A DNA stretch of 64,000 nt, taken from assembly GCA_964351625.1 (NCBI GenBank), contig CAYGOV010000002.1, positions 186,001-250,000 of the forward strand. The letters run 5' to 3'. Within the stretch, counting starts at the first letter, position 1; each line of letters starts with the position of its first letter. A program made the position numbers and the translations under genes. Positions 1 to 7,769 of the stretch are shown here, one piece after another. The notes under the pieces were generated by a model. That model was not told where the DNA came from, did no database searches, and saw only the letters and a program-made list of their open reading frames with translations. Source of the stretch: Marinoscillum sp964351625 (lineage in GTDB: Bacteria > Bacteroidota > Bacteroidia > Cytophagales > Cyclobacteriaceae).

Positions 1-162
1 AAAAATATTGCTCAGTAGCATCTAGCATCGATCCAGCTATCCCATTCACACATATAGCCGAGATCGTAAGACCCTAAAAATAGCTGATTTAATTTCAGCT
101 AAAGCGAAAAAATGCAAATCCTAGTAATGTCAATCGTTAGGATTTTTTTAGAAAAAGGGCAC

Positions 163-191
163 AAAAAAACCCCTGACGCGATGGTCAGGGG
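163..191 (-). terminator. Rho-independent terminator of the first cold-shock gene
   Basis: An 8-bp perfect stem, CCCCTGAC/GTCAGGGG, with a 6-base loop lies at 170-191. On the minus strand it is followed by a run of seven T. It sits 33 bases past the stop of the cold-shock gene that reads leftwards. Confidence 0.9.
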
Positions 192-224
192 CAGCAATGA
201 TTAAAATACTTTTATAATTAATTA

Positions 225-416
225 TTAAGCAAGCTTAACATCAACGGCATTTAATCCTCTTTTACCTTCTTTCAATTCGAAGGTAACATCGTCATCCTGT
301 CTGATCTCATCGATAAGGCCAGATACATGTACGAAATACTCTTTTTCTGATCCATCTTCTTTGATGAAACCGTAACCTTTGGAATCATTGAAGAATTTTA
401 CTTTTCCAGTACTCAT
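225..416 (-). CDS. Cold-shock protein, CspA family (63 aa)
   Basis: Small OB-fold nucleic-acid chaperone that binds single-stranded RNA and DNA in the cytoplasm. The protein starts MSTGKVKFFNDSKGYGFI and carries both RNA-binding motifs, KGYGFI (residues 13-18) and YFVHVSG (about 26-32), over a normal family length. The open frame runs 45 codons further upstream, but family alignment and a promoter motif just upstream of ATG at 416 fix the start there. A strong terminator follows. A paralog with the same layout lies at 1234-1425. Function is known for the family; which stress induces this copy cannot be read from the sequence. Confidence 0.95.
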   Translation of the reverse strand: MSTGKVKFFNDSKGYGFIKEDGSEKEYFVHVSGLIDEIRQDDDVTFELKEGKRGLNAVDVKLA

Positions 417-450
417 TGTAATAAAATATAATAGTGTTAAAAATGTCCCC

Positions 451-485
451 CAAATGTACGCATTAAAAAATTTACAAAACAAAAA
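451..485 (-). promoter_or_regulatory. Bacteroidota-type promoter of the first cold-shock gene
   Basis: On the minus strand a TTTTTG (-33 element) is followed after 21 bases by TACATTTG, matching the Bacteroidota -7 consensus TAnnTTTG. It ends 34 bases before the ATG at 416. The same TACATTTG octamer precedes the second cold-shock gene. Inferred by motif only. Confidence 0.6.
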
Positions 486-531
486 GTGGAACAATGTTTG
501 GTTAGGATAATATGAATCAAACATTAAGATC

Positions 532-1104
532 ATGAGAGCTACCATTACCATATTCGCATTTGCATTACTGATTACTTTAGGATCATGTTATACCGATACG
601 GTTATCGGACCATCAGGTCCAGTTGGTCCACAAGGACCGACAGGTCCCACCGGAGCAGACGGCCAATCCGGCTTTGTGTTTGAATGGGAGAATGTGAATT
701 TTACTGCGCCTAATTACGAAGTGATTCTTCCCTTTCCTGATAATTTTGAAGGTTTAAACTCAGATGTGTCTATTGTTTATCTGCTTTGGGATAGTTATAC
801 CAATGCAAATAATGAAGTTGTAGAGGTATGGAGGCAGCTCTCACAAACGATCCTTAGACCTGAAGGAGCATTGATTTACAATGCTGATTTCTCTAAATAT
901 GATGCACGTGTTTTTCTGGATGCACAGTTCTCATTAGATCAATTAACAGCGGATGCGACAGATAATTGGATTGTTAGGGTAGTTGTTGTCCCAGGTGATT
1001 TTTGGAATAGCGGTCGAGTAGACTTCTCGGATTATAATCAAGTAGAAGAAATGCTTGGGTTACCCAAATTACCAGGAGTTAGGAAGGCGATTAAAAGAAA
1101 TTGA
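532..1104 (+). CDS. Collagen-like-repeat lipoprotein (190 aa)
   Basis: A signal peptide ending in LGSC (Cys19) makes this a likely lipoprotein. Directly after the lipid anchor, residues 26-46 form a short collagen-like run of Gly-X-Y triplets (GPSGPVGPQGPTGPTGADGQ). The remaining 140 residues are acidic, rich in Tyr and Trp, and match no family I recognise. Short Gly-X-Y stalks behind a lipobox recur in Bacteroidota and may lift a domain off the membrane; that role is inferred. The gene stands alone, divergent from the cold-shock gene at 225-416, and ends in a strong hairpin terminator. Confidence 0.8.
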   Translation: MRATITIFAFALLITLGSCYTDTVIGPSGPVGPQGPTGPTGADGQSGFVFEWENVNFTAPNYEVILPFPDNFEGLNSDVSIVYLLWDSYTNANNEVVEVWRQLSQTILRPEGALIYNADFSKYDARVFLDAQFSLDQLTADATDNWIVRVVVVPGDFWNSGRVDFSDYNQVEEMLGLPKLPGVRKAIKRN

Positions 1105-1126
1105 AAAAATTAGTATTGATGTTTAG

Positions 1127-1157
1127 AAAGGGGGCTCAACAATGGGTTCCCTTTTTT
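1127..1157 (+). terminator. Terminator of the collagen-like lipoprotein gene
   Basis: A 12-bp stem (AAAGGGGGCTCA with TGGGTTCCCTTT, counting G-U pairs) closes a 4-base ACAA loop and runs into six T, 22 bases past the stop codon at 1104. Confidence 0.85.
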
Positions 1158-1175
1158 GCTTTTTCAGAAAAGGGC

Positions 1176-1202
1176 AAAAAAAAACCTATCAAATGACAGG
1201 TT
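1176..1202 (-). terminator. Terminator of the second cold-shock gene
   Basis: On the minus strand AACCTGTC ATTT GATAGGTT forms an 8-bp stem with one G-U pair, followed by nine T. It lies about 30 bases past the stop of the gene at 1234-1425. Confidence 0.85.
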
Positions 1203-1233
1203 CTTCTAATGTAGTATTTAAAAAAAAATCGAA

Positions 1234-1425
1234 TTACGAAATTTTTACATTTACTGCGTTCAATCCTTTTTTACCTTCTTCTACATCGAAGCTTACTTTG
1301 TCACCTTCTCTAATATCTTCTTTAAGACCATTTACGTGCACAAATACATCTTGTCCACCGTCATCTGGTGTGATAAATCCGAATCCTTTAGAATCGTTGA
1401 AAAATTTTACTGTTCCGTTACTCAT
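1234..1425 (-). CDS. Cold-shock protein, CspA family (63 aa), second copy
   Basis: Starts MSNGTVKFFNDSKGFGFI and is the paralog of the protein at 225-416, with both RNA-binding motifs (KGFGFI and VFVHVNG). Residues 20-26 (DDGGQDV) differ from the first copy (DGSEKEY), so binding or stability may differ. The ATG at 1425 is the only one that fits the family start. The two copies flank the collagen-like lipoprotein gene and point the same way, which suggests an old duplication with an insertion, or two separately kept copies. A TACATTTG promoter element and a terminator frame the gene. Confidence 0.95.
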   Translation of the reverse strand: MSNGTVKFFNDSKGFGFITPDDGGQDVFVHVNGLKEDIREGDKVSFDVEEGKKGLNAVNVKIS

Positions 1426-1447
1426 ACTATTATGTTAAAATGAACTG

Positions 1448-1455
1448 CAAATGTA
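1448..1455 (-). promoter_or_regulatory. -7 element (TACATTTG) of the second cold-shock gene
   Basis: TACATTTG on the minus strand lies 22 bases before the ATG at 1425. It is identical to the octamer upstream of the first cold-shock gene. No clear -33 partner is visible. Confidence 0.45.
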
Positions 1456-1681
1456 AGGCTTTTATCGTTGTAGTACCTAACAAAGCTAAAATTTAACCTA
1501 AAAGAGGAATTAATTAACTAAGCACATTGTAAGTTAAAAGGTAGTTAGGCTACTTAACTCTTAGATTATAATAGGTAAGAGGTTGGAAGTACGAAATATG
1601 CTGAAAGGGAATTAGCATCTGCCAGATTCTTATAGAATTCACTTTCAAATCAATTCCAAACTGTTTTTAACAGGTTCTCTC

Positions 1682-2299
1682 TTAATTTTTCATCCAACCA
1701 GCGATACTTCTTCTTTCTCTTGTAAAAGAAGCATGGACTTCATGTTCCATTTCATCACTACGGAAGAACACCATCCTACCACCAGATGGAGAAATATTAA
1801 TTTGATCCTTCTTTTTTGGATAAAGTGACAGTATGCCACCGTCTTCTTCTTTCCAGTCTTGATTCAGGTATAGGACGATCGAAAACTTTCGTCCTTTTTC
1901 GTTTTTGAATTGGTCAAGATGCCGTTTATAGAAGTTGTTTTTGTCATAAGATGAGTAATGACTCTCAAAACTTTTGATAGAGGTGAAGCAGGTTTTATTC
2001 AAGTGAAAAATAAAATTATTGACCTTTTTCAAATAGGCGATTTCAAAAGAGTTTGCTGTAAGGTCTTCTATCCAATTGATCTTATCACCTCGCACAGTTT
2101 CGTCTAATTTGTACTCGACATTATTTCCAAAACCCGAAGGTTTCATAATCTTTGATTCTCTTAATCTCTGAATATTGGCGCTTAGTCCGATTACAGTGCT
2201 TGGTTCAATGAAGTCATTGCAGCAACCGTACTCATTATCAATGAGCCCCTGAATCAGCTCTTCAAATTGATATTTCTCTTGAATATCCTCGTACTCCAT
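1682..2299 (-). CDS. 2-oxoglutarate/Fe(II)-dependent oxygenase, prolyl-4-hydroxylase type (205 aa)
   Basis: Non-haem iron oxygenase of the double-stranded beta-helix fold; family members hydroxylate a protein or small molecule using 2-oxoglutarate and O2. The iron triad is visible: H127-x-D129 (in RHLDQF) and H186 (in MEHEV), with R196/R197 (TRERRSIAGW) as the 2-oxoglutarate anchor. The sequence DWKEEDGGILSLYP is typical of prolyl-hydroxylase-like members. The frame is open for 19 codons before M at 2299, but the upstream residues look non-coding, so 2299 is chosen. No neighbour suggests a substrate. The family call is firm; the substrate is unknown. Confidence 0.85.
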   Translation of the reverse strand: MEYEDIQEKYQFEELIQGLIDNEYGCCNDFIEPSTVIGLSANIQRLRESKIMKPSGFGNNVEYKLDETVRGDKINWIEDLTANSFEIAYLKKVNNFIFHLNKTCFTSIKSFESHYSSYDKNNFYKRHLDQFKNEKGRKFSIVLYLNQDWKEEDGGILSLYPKKKDQINISPSGGRMVFFRSDEMEHEVHASFTRERRSIAGWMKN

Positions 2300-2542
2300 A
2301 GTTATACAGCTTAAACTTTTGCCTAAGTGTATGGCAGTACAGCGAGGATGGATCAAAGGACGTCATTTTGCAATTCATTTTATGTCATTCAATCTGAAAT
2401 ATTTCTGTGGTTACATCAGTATTTCATTGGTGATCAATTGGCTTTTGAAAACAGCGATTAGTAAAGTGGAGATTTGAAATCCCAAGTACTAAAAATCGCA
2501 TTGTTTGGGAAGGATTTTATATTGGCTATTTGCGGATTTAAA

Positions 2543-3967
2543 CTACTTAATAGCTTCGAAAATGCAGTTTTTCATGATGTCATTTGCCTGATTCACATAG
2601 CCGGGCCATTCCAGATAATTCCCTTGAGTTATCACAATTACCATGTTTTGGTCTGGGAAGATGTTGATAAAATTTCCACCATCACCATCTGCAGATAAGT
2701 AGTTCTTGCCATCCAAAGACCTTAGCCAAAAATAATAGCTATAATCACCAGAGGTTGTTTCTTCTTTTACCTTGAAACATTCCTGAACCCACGATGCGGG
2801 GATCACCTGTTCTCCATTCCATTTGCCTCCATTCAGATAAGTCACACCCACTTTCAGCATATCACGAGGACGAATGTACATACGTGCTGCACCTTCTGGG
2901 GATCCATCAGGCTGGCTTTGCCACTTGTAATCTTCAATACCCAACTTACCATAAAAATGCTCCTGTGCCCATTCGCGCACTGGTTCATCCACCATGTTTG
3001 TAACTGCCTTCAGTAATATGTTTGGCAAAGCACTATTATATCTCCATTCGAAACCCGGTCCGTAACCCGCCCGACTCAAAGCAAACTCTGCGAAATCATC
3101 AGACTTCCAAAGCAAAGAAAGGTCGTCCTTGCCCCACTCATCCCATGAAAGTCCGGCTGTCATGGTGAGACAATCTTCAAATGCAATTTCAGCCTTGTTC
3201 GCATCTTCAAAGTGGCTGGCATATTCAGGTAAATATGCAGCAATCTTTGTATCTACAGGAAGACCCTTTTCATTCAAAGCAATTCCCACGATCGTTCCAG
3301 TCAATGCTTTATTTACAGAAGCCACATAATGCTCAGTTGTCCGACTCCAAAAGATATGTTCAGGATTGCGATCACGGGTGATGTTGTTTTCAAACTGGAT
3401 TGTATCGTTGTTTCCATAGAAATACTCCTCCATCACCAGATGATCATCTTTGTAGACAAGCAGACTGTGGACTTGTTTGTATTTAAATGCGTACATCTTG
3501 TCCATGAAATTTTGGATGATCTGACGATCCATTCCAATCTCGCTCATGTCTGCTGTTTCTATTCCATCATTGAGCTGCACAGGCGGGTAATAGACATATG
3601 AAGGGACAGAATCCCTAGTAAATTTGATAATGGCTTTTTCGTCATACACTATATTAGATTCCCTTGGTCGGTATCCAGGGCTACTTAGTGCAAGCGCCGT
3701 TCCCAAGTCATCACCGGCCATTATTTCTTCGATATCCTGACTCGCTAAATCGGCGGAGGAAAATTCAAAATTCCCATTGGAATCCGTGAAAGTGACTGGT
3801 CCTTTTTCTAATAATTGAACGCGAACATTGCCAACAGGCTCTTGGTTATACGCATCCACCACCTGGCCGGAGATCGGTTCAAGCTTGGATTCCTTATCCG
3901 AGCAATGTGAAAAAATGGATAGTAAAAGAATGGAAGCACAAAGCACGAATGAGGTAGGTAGTCTCAT
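2543..3967 (-). CDS. Lipoprotein serine hydrolase (class C beta-lactamase fold) with N-terminal carboxypeptidase-regulatory-like domain (474 aa)
   Basis: The signal peptide ends at a lipobox with Cys22. Residues 34-115 form a carboxypeptidase-regulatory-like beta-sandwich (SGQVVDAYNQEPVGNVRV...). From about 150 the beta-lactamase/DD-peptidase domain follows: SVNK (S217, K220) is the SxxK nucleophile motif and YNS (Y310) the second motif. The third motif (usually HTG or KTG) is weak, near ITQGNY at the C-terminus. Family members are esterases, DD-peptidases or amide hydrolases rather than true beta-lactamases; the substrate cannot be read. Anchored probably in the periplasm or outer membrane. 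Other serine hydrolases of this fold occur at 31608 and 37170. Confidence 0.85.
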   Translation of the reverse strand: MRLPTSFVLCASILLLSIFSHCSDKESKLEPISGQVVDAYNQEPVGNVRVQLLEKGPVTFTDSNGNFEFSSADLASQDIEEIMAGDDLGTALALSSPGYRPRESNIVYDEKAIIKFTRDSVPSYVYYPPVQLNDGIETADMSEIGMDRQIIQNFMDKMYAFKYKQVHSLLVYKDDHLVMEEYFYGNNDTIQFENNITRDRNPEHIFWSRTTEHYVASVNKALTGTIVGIALNEKGLPVDTKIAAYLPEYASHFEDANKAEIAFEDCLTMTAGLSWDEWGKDDLSLLWKSDDFAEFALSRAGYGPGFEWRYNSALPNILLKAVTNMVDEPVREWAQEHFYGKLGIEDYKWQSQPDGSPEGAARMYIRPRDMLKVGVTYLNGGKWNGEQVIPASWVQECFKVKEETTSGDYSYYFWLRSLDGKNYLSADGDGGNFINIFPDQNMVIVITQGNYLEWPGYVNQANDIMKNCIFEAIK

Positions 3968-4140
3968 GGGTATTTGGGTTTAGATGTTGTAAGCCACTTT
4001 AATGACAATTTAAAAATAGGAAACCCACAAGCCGATTCATAATTAACCAATGTAATAACGCTGCACATCTCCAATTATAAATTTAAGGATTGAGTTACTC
4101 AATTTAAATTTGACTGATTTGAATTCAGTTTGAAACTGTT

Positions 4141-4458
4141 ATGAGTATAAACAAAGGTTTTTTGCATTGGATAATTATCATAGAAATCTCAGCTCTACCT
4201 GATGGTGAGTTTGTTTCTATTTTGGTCAAAGACTCTGGAATAGGAGTCACTCAAGATAAACTGACAGAAATTTTCAAGCTCTCTGGGCAGTCTAGCACTT
4301 TTGGAACTCAAGGGGAAAAGGGGGTAGGGCTTGGTTTGCCTCTAGTGAGCGAATTTGTCAAATTGAATAAGGGCAAAGTGCACGCAGAAAGTGCTGAAGG
4401 TTCTGGAACCACCTTTGTTGTTTCACTTCCAGTTAGTAGCGAGTCGGTAGGTCAATAA
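4141..4458 (+). pseudogene. Histidine-kinase C-terminal remnant (HATPase_c end only)
   Basis: The frame encodes only the last part of a sensor-kinase ATPase domain: G1 box KDSGIGV and G2 box EKGVGLGLPLV, then a normal C-terminal strand (GSGTTFVVSLP). The dimerisation/phospho-acceptor histidine, the N-box and all input domains are absent. The 170 bases upstream hold no continuation in any frame that I can recognise. It converges with, and overlaps by 26 bases, a frameshifted response regulator. I read it as a truncated kinase relic; a free-standing ATPase protein is unlikely without the N-box. Confidence 0.7.
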
Positions 4459-4826
4459 TTTCTTTGATCAACTTTCCCAGTCTTTCGGCATTGGTTACAT
4501 CACCTTTATTGATGTAGCCTGTAACATCTTTCACCTTATCCTCTGGTGCAAAATTCAGTGAAGAGATCACAATAATTTTCGGGGGCTTGTCCATTTTCTT
4601 GAGCCTTGGACCGATCCAATCTACTAGGTAATTTCCATCCACATATGGCATCTCCATATCCAAAAACAAAATATCCGGATTCACATCAAAAATAGCTTTT
4701 GCGCCTTGAATCGGATTATTATGAGTAGAGACTAAATTCAGCCAATCTAGAGATTCGATATATATCCAATGTTCTTAAAAACAATGGATCATCATCGATA
4801 GCTAGACAATTGAAAATAGTAGGCAT
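4433..4826 (-). pseudogene. Single-domain response regulator (CheY-like) broken by a frameshift in an (AT)n tract
   Basis: From ATG at 4826 the frame reads MPTIFNCLAIDDDPLFLRTL, the usual start of a receiver domain with the acidic pocket DDD. After D-I-Y it shifts: the correct continuation IESLDWLNLVSTHNNPIQG lies in another frame, and the rest (DILFLDMEMP with the phospho-acceptor Asp, and conserved Lys in GYINKGD) is intact to 4433. The shift falls in ATATATAT at 4758-4765; two more bases (one AT unit) would restore one 131-aa receiver domain. So this is either a recent mutation, a slippage-prone contingency tract, or a base-call error. Next to a kinase relic, so the pair may be decaying together. 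Confidence 0.8.
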
Positions 4827-5233
4827 GGTACTCGTTTTAATTTATAAATATAGTACAAAGGAGATAGAATTATTGAGTTTCTACATCAATAGGATGGGGG
4901 GATCTTCCTTAGGAAGTAGTGCTTTATGTAGTGAGGCAATGTTATTTGCTGTCATGGCTACTGTAATTCAGTTCTTCCAATTCATCCTTTTATTGCATGG
5001 TCATTAACCTTTGCTTTAGCAAATAATCACATCTGTCAGAATAGCATTAACAGGCTCTTGATTTTATCATTCTGGGAATGAATTTCTCATATCGAGAATA
5101 TGAAGAATGTCAAAAGTGCGAATGTGCTGATTTAATATTGATTATTGATTCTGGAACAGTTTTTCCAAGTCAATAGCGCAATAACGTGGTGCAAGTCACT
5201 TTTAAAAAATTAATCAACTAAAAATATATAATA
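4827..5233. other. Intergenic stretch upstream of dps, no gene supported
   Basis: About 400 AT-rich bases. A 65-codon open frame at 4810-5007 has no recognisable similarity and overlaps the start of the response-regulator relic. No hairpin terminator or clear promoter was found. The 5' control region of the dps gene probably lies in the last 100 bases. Confidence 0.4.
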
Positions 5234-5749
5234 ATGGAAAATACGATTTTAGAAAACGGAATGGCGGAGATGAAAAAGAGGGTTCATAAAAAATTGGGTT
5301 ATTCCACAAGTGAAGCTTCAGAATTAATCATGGTGATTAACACACTGATCGCTAATTATAGCGTGCATTATCAGAAGTTGAGAAACTATCATTGGAATGT
5401 CAAAGGGCCTGAATTCTTCGATGTACATGAGAAGTTTGAAGAACAATACAATGAAGCGAAGGTCGACATTGATGATTTGGCTGAGCGGGTACGTGTATTT
5501 GGGAGTACCCCTATGAGTACCATGAAAGAATATCTCGAAAATTCTGACATTCAAGAGACAAGTACAGACTTGAAGGCGATGGAAATGGTCAAAGAGATTC
5601 TAAAAGATTACAGAATCTTATTAGAGCATTTATTTACCCTAGTGGAAGTATCTCTTCAACACGGAGATAGCGGCACTGAGGATCTCGCCAAGCAAATTAT
5701 CAAAAGGCTGGAGAAACACCATTGGATGATGACATCATTCACGAAATAA
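5234..5749 (+). CDS. dps: Dps-family ferritin-like DNA-protection protein (171 aa)
   Basis: Four-helix-bundle mini-ferritin that oxidises and stores iron with hydrogen peroxide and protects DNA in stationary phase or under oxidative stress. The inter-subunit ferroxidase residues are in place: H53 (NYHWNVKG), H65 (DVHEKF), D80 and E84 (DIDDLAERV). The N-terminal tail (residues 1-30) is rich in Lys and Glu and may contact DNA. Length and motif spacing are normal. It is followed after 47 bases by a CsbD-like gene and then a shared perfect hairpin terminator, so the two are likely one stress operon. Confidence 0.92.
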   Translation: MENTILENGMAEMKKRVHKKLGYSTSEASELIMVINTLIANYSVHYQKLRNYHWNVKGPEFFDVHEKFEEQYNEAKVDIDDLAERVRVFGSTPMSTMKEYLENSDIQETSTDLKAMEMVKEILKDYRILLEHLFTLVEVSLQHGDSGTEDLAKQIIKRLEKHHWMMTSFTK

Positions 5750-5796
5750 TGTTAAGTGCCAATCGTATCTATTTTTAATCTTAAAAACGGGAAATT

Positions 5797-5991
5797 ATGA
5801 ATTTAATAAACGACGGAAACTGGAATATTTTAAAAGGAAAACTGAAAGAGAAATACGGTGATGTCACTGATAATGATTTGGTGAAATCTGAAGGTGAGGA
5901 AGATCAAGTCATTGGAATGCTCCAAGAAAAACTTGGTAAGACGAAAATTGAAATTATCGATGATTTGAAAACGCTACTTTCAGAAAACTAA
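5797..5991 (+). CDS. CsbD-like stress protein (64 aa)
   Basis: Short hydrophilic protein of the CsbD/YjbJ family: the motif NWNILKGKLKEKYGDVTDNDL near the start is characteristic, followed by a repeat-like second half (EEDQVIGMLQEKLGKTK). Family members are abundant general-stress proteins of unknown molecular role. It lies 47 bases after dps in the same direction, which supports a shared stress response. Start ATG at 5797 gives the family-typical N-terminus. Confidence 0.88.
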   Translation: MNLINDGNWNILKGKLKEKYGDVTDNDLVKSEGEEDQVIGMLQEKLGKTKIEIIDDLKTLLSEN

Positions 5992-6014
5992 TAGTGCAGT
6001 CGATTTTCACTTGT

Positions 6015-6048
6015 AAAAAATGCTACCCAATTGGGTAGCATTTTTTTT
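6015..6048 (+). terminator. Terminator of the dps-csbD operon
   Basis: A perfect palindrome TGCTACCCAATTGGGTAGCA (6021-6040) is preceded by six A and followed by eight T, so it can act in both directions. It is 24 bases past the csbD-like stop. Confidence 0.92.
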
Positions 6049-6279
6049 GTTACGCCAATAAATAGGTGTCGTTGAATTTAATGCAATAGTCTGCCTATTG
6101 GGAAAATATTAAGAAAGAAGCTTCCTTTTAGTAGTATGAGAACTATGGAGGTACTCATGTCTTGTGTGGGACAAAATAGTTCTCCATAGCTCCTGAACTC
6201 AAAAAACCAAAGTAATTTCAGAACGAAAACAAAGCACTTTGCTTAGGAACAGAGCTTATCTTTAGATTATAATTCCGGC

Positions 6280-7629
6280 ATGACCATGAATAATAAAAAA
6301 GACCTAACCGAGGGTAGTATCATTAATAACTTGATCCAGCTCACTCTTCCTATGATGCTAGGTGTCATTAGTATGGTGGCTTTTAACCTAATAGATACTT
6401 TTTATGTGGGTCAGTTGGGGAAAACGGAGTTGGCTGCACTCAGCTTCACCTTTCCGGTGATCATGGTGATTTTCAGTTTTATTCAAGGACTGGGTATGGG
6501 AGCTACGGCATTGATAGCCAAATCCATAGGTAAGAAAGATAGAAACAAGGCTGCTCGGGAAACTACGGATAGTATTGCACTGACGCTATTGATTACGGGT
6601 TTCTTCGTTATAGTCGGTTTGCTCACGCTCAAGCCAACTTTTCAACTACTAGGTGCGGATGCCGTTACGGCACCCTTGGTGGAGGAATACATGAATATCT
6701 GGTATTTCGCTTTGTTCTTTGTCTCTGTTCCTTTTGTTGGCAATAGTGCCATTCGTGCTACGGGAGATGCGCGCACGCCTGCTTACATTATGTTGTTTGC
6801 AGTTATCATCAATGCCATTCTTGACCCCATTCTCATTTTTGGCTATTTAGGCGCACCAGCCATGGGGCTTAAAGGTGCGGCCATCGCCACAGCTATATCT
6901 AGAGCCATGACCATGATATTGGCTTTTTATATCCTTATTCGACGTGAGAAGCTGATCACCTTTGTAATTCCCACAAGGGAAGTACTTACTGGTTGTTGGA
7001 GGAGTATACTCAACATAGCCGTGCCATCTGGTTTAGCGCGATTGGTTGTGCCAATAGCGACGGGTATTATCACAGGTTTATTAGCTGGTTATGGAGATTA
7101 TGCTGTAGCTGCATTTGGTGTGGGTAGTCGTGTGGAGTTTCTTGCTTCTAGTATTCTATTCGCTTTATCGGCATCTATAGGACCATTTGTTGGTCAAAAC
7201 TTTGGTAGTGGACAAATAGACAGGGTACAAGGGGCAATAAGTGTTAGTATCCGATTTGCATTTCTTTGGGGTCTCTTTGCGTGGGGTGTTTTAGCATTCT
7301 TTGCTCAGCCGATTGCTTCTATCTTCAATGATAATCCAGAAGTTATCGATACGGTACAATGGTACCTTTGGATAGTCCCAGCAGGATTTGGCTTGCAAGG
7401 TATATTGAGTATCATCAATAGCCATTTGAACACCATTGGCAAACCGCTCCATGCTTCTATGGTCATCGTATTACAAATGTTGGTATTGGGTGTGCCTGCA
7501 ATTTACTTAGGAAGAGAGCTTGCGGGCATTCAAGGGATATTTGTGGCGCTTGCTTGTACCTATATTCTGGGCGGGGCTATTTCTCTTTTAGTCAATCGTC
7601 AAGTGATGAAAGGGTTGTTGAGCGTATAG
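6280..7629 (+). CDS. MATE-family multidrug/sodium antiporter (449 aa)
   Basis: Inner-membrane exporter of the MATE family, which uses a sodium or proton gradient to expel cationic compounds. The chain has about 12 hydrophobic segments in two six-helix halves. The family start (LTEGSIINNLIQLTLPMMLG) and signatures such as NLIDTFYVGQLG in the first half, and GVGSRVEFLASSILFALSASIGPFVGQN opening the second, are clear when read in pieces. The length is typical. Two ATGs are close together (6280, 6286); either may start. Stands alone, convergent with the GH16 gene. Confidence 0.92.
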   Translation: MTMNNKKDLTEGSIINNLIQLTLPMMLGVISMVAFNLIDTFYVGQLGKTELAALSFTFPVIMVIFSFIQGLGMGATALIAKSIGKKDRNKAARETTDSIALTLLITGFFVIVGLLTLKPTFQLLGADAVTAPLVEEYMNIWYFALFFVSVPFVGNSAIRATGDARTPAYIMLFAVIINAILDPILIFGYLGAPAMGLKGAAIATAISRAMTMILAFYILIRREKLITFVIPTREVLTGCWRSILNIAVPSGLARLVVPIATGIITGLLAGYGDYAVAAFGVGSRVEFLASSILFALSASIGPFVGQNFGSGQIDRVQGAISVSIRFAFLWGLFAWGVLAFFAQPIASIFNDNPEVIDTVQWYLWIVPAGFGLQGILSIINSHLNTIGKPLHASMVIVLQMLVLGVPAIYLGRELAGIQGIFVALACTYILGGAISLLVNRQVMKGLLSV

Positions 7630-7677
7630 GATAATTGCTTCGCTGAGCATATCAAAACCAAATTGTGCTATTCATTA

Positions 7678-7718
7678 TAAAAAAACCGGGATCAATAATT
7701 AGGTATTAATCCCGGTTT
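7678..7718 (-). terminator. Bidirectional terminator between MATE and GH16 genes
   Basis: A 15-bp stem with one mismatch (AAACCGGGATCAATA against TATTAATCCCGGTTT), 6-base loop, at 7683-7718. The A-run on its left gives a T-run for the leftward GH16 transcript; the rightward side has only three T. Confidence 0.8.
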
Positions 7719-7769
7719 GTATGCATTATCACTCAATCTGCAGTCTCTTTAGAATGTATTCGTACTGCC

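Noticed and set aside
1142..1438. 98-codon open frame on the + strand over the second cold-shock gene
   Set aside because: It is the antisense shadow of the csp gene, its terminator and leader; no protein-like features.
4810..5007. 65-codon + strand frame upstream of dps
   Set aside because: Overlaps the response-regulator start and has no recognisable features or conserved start.
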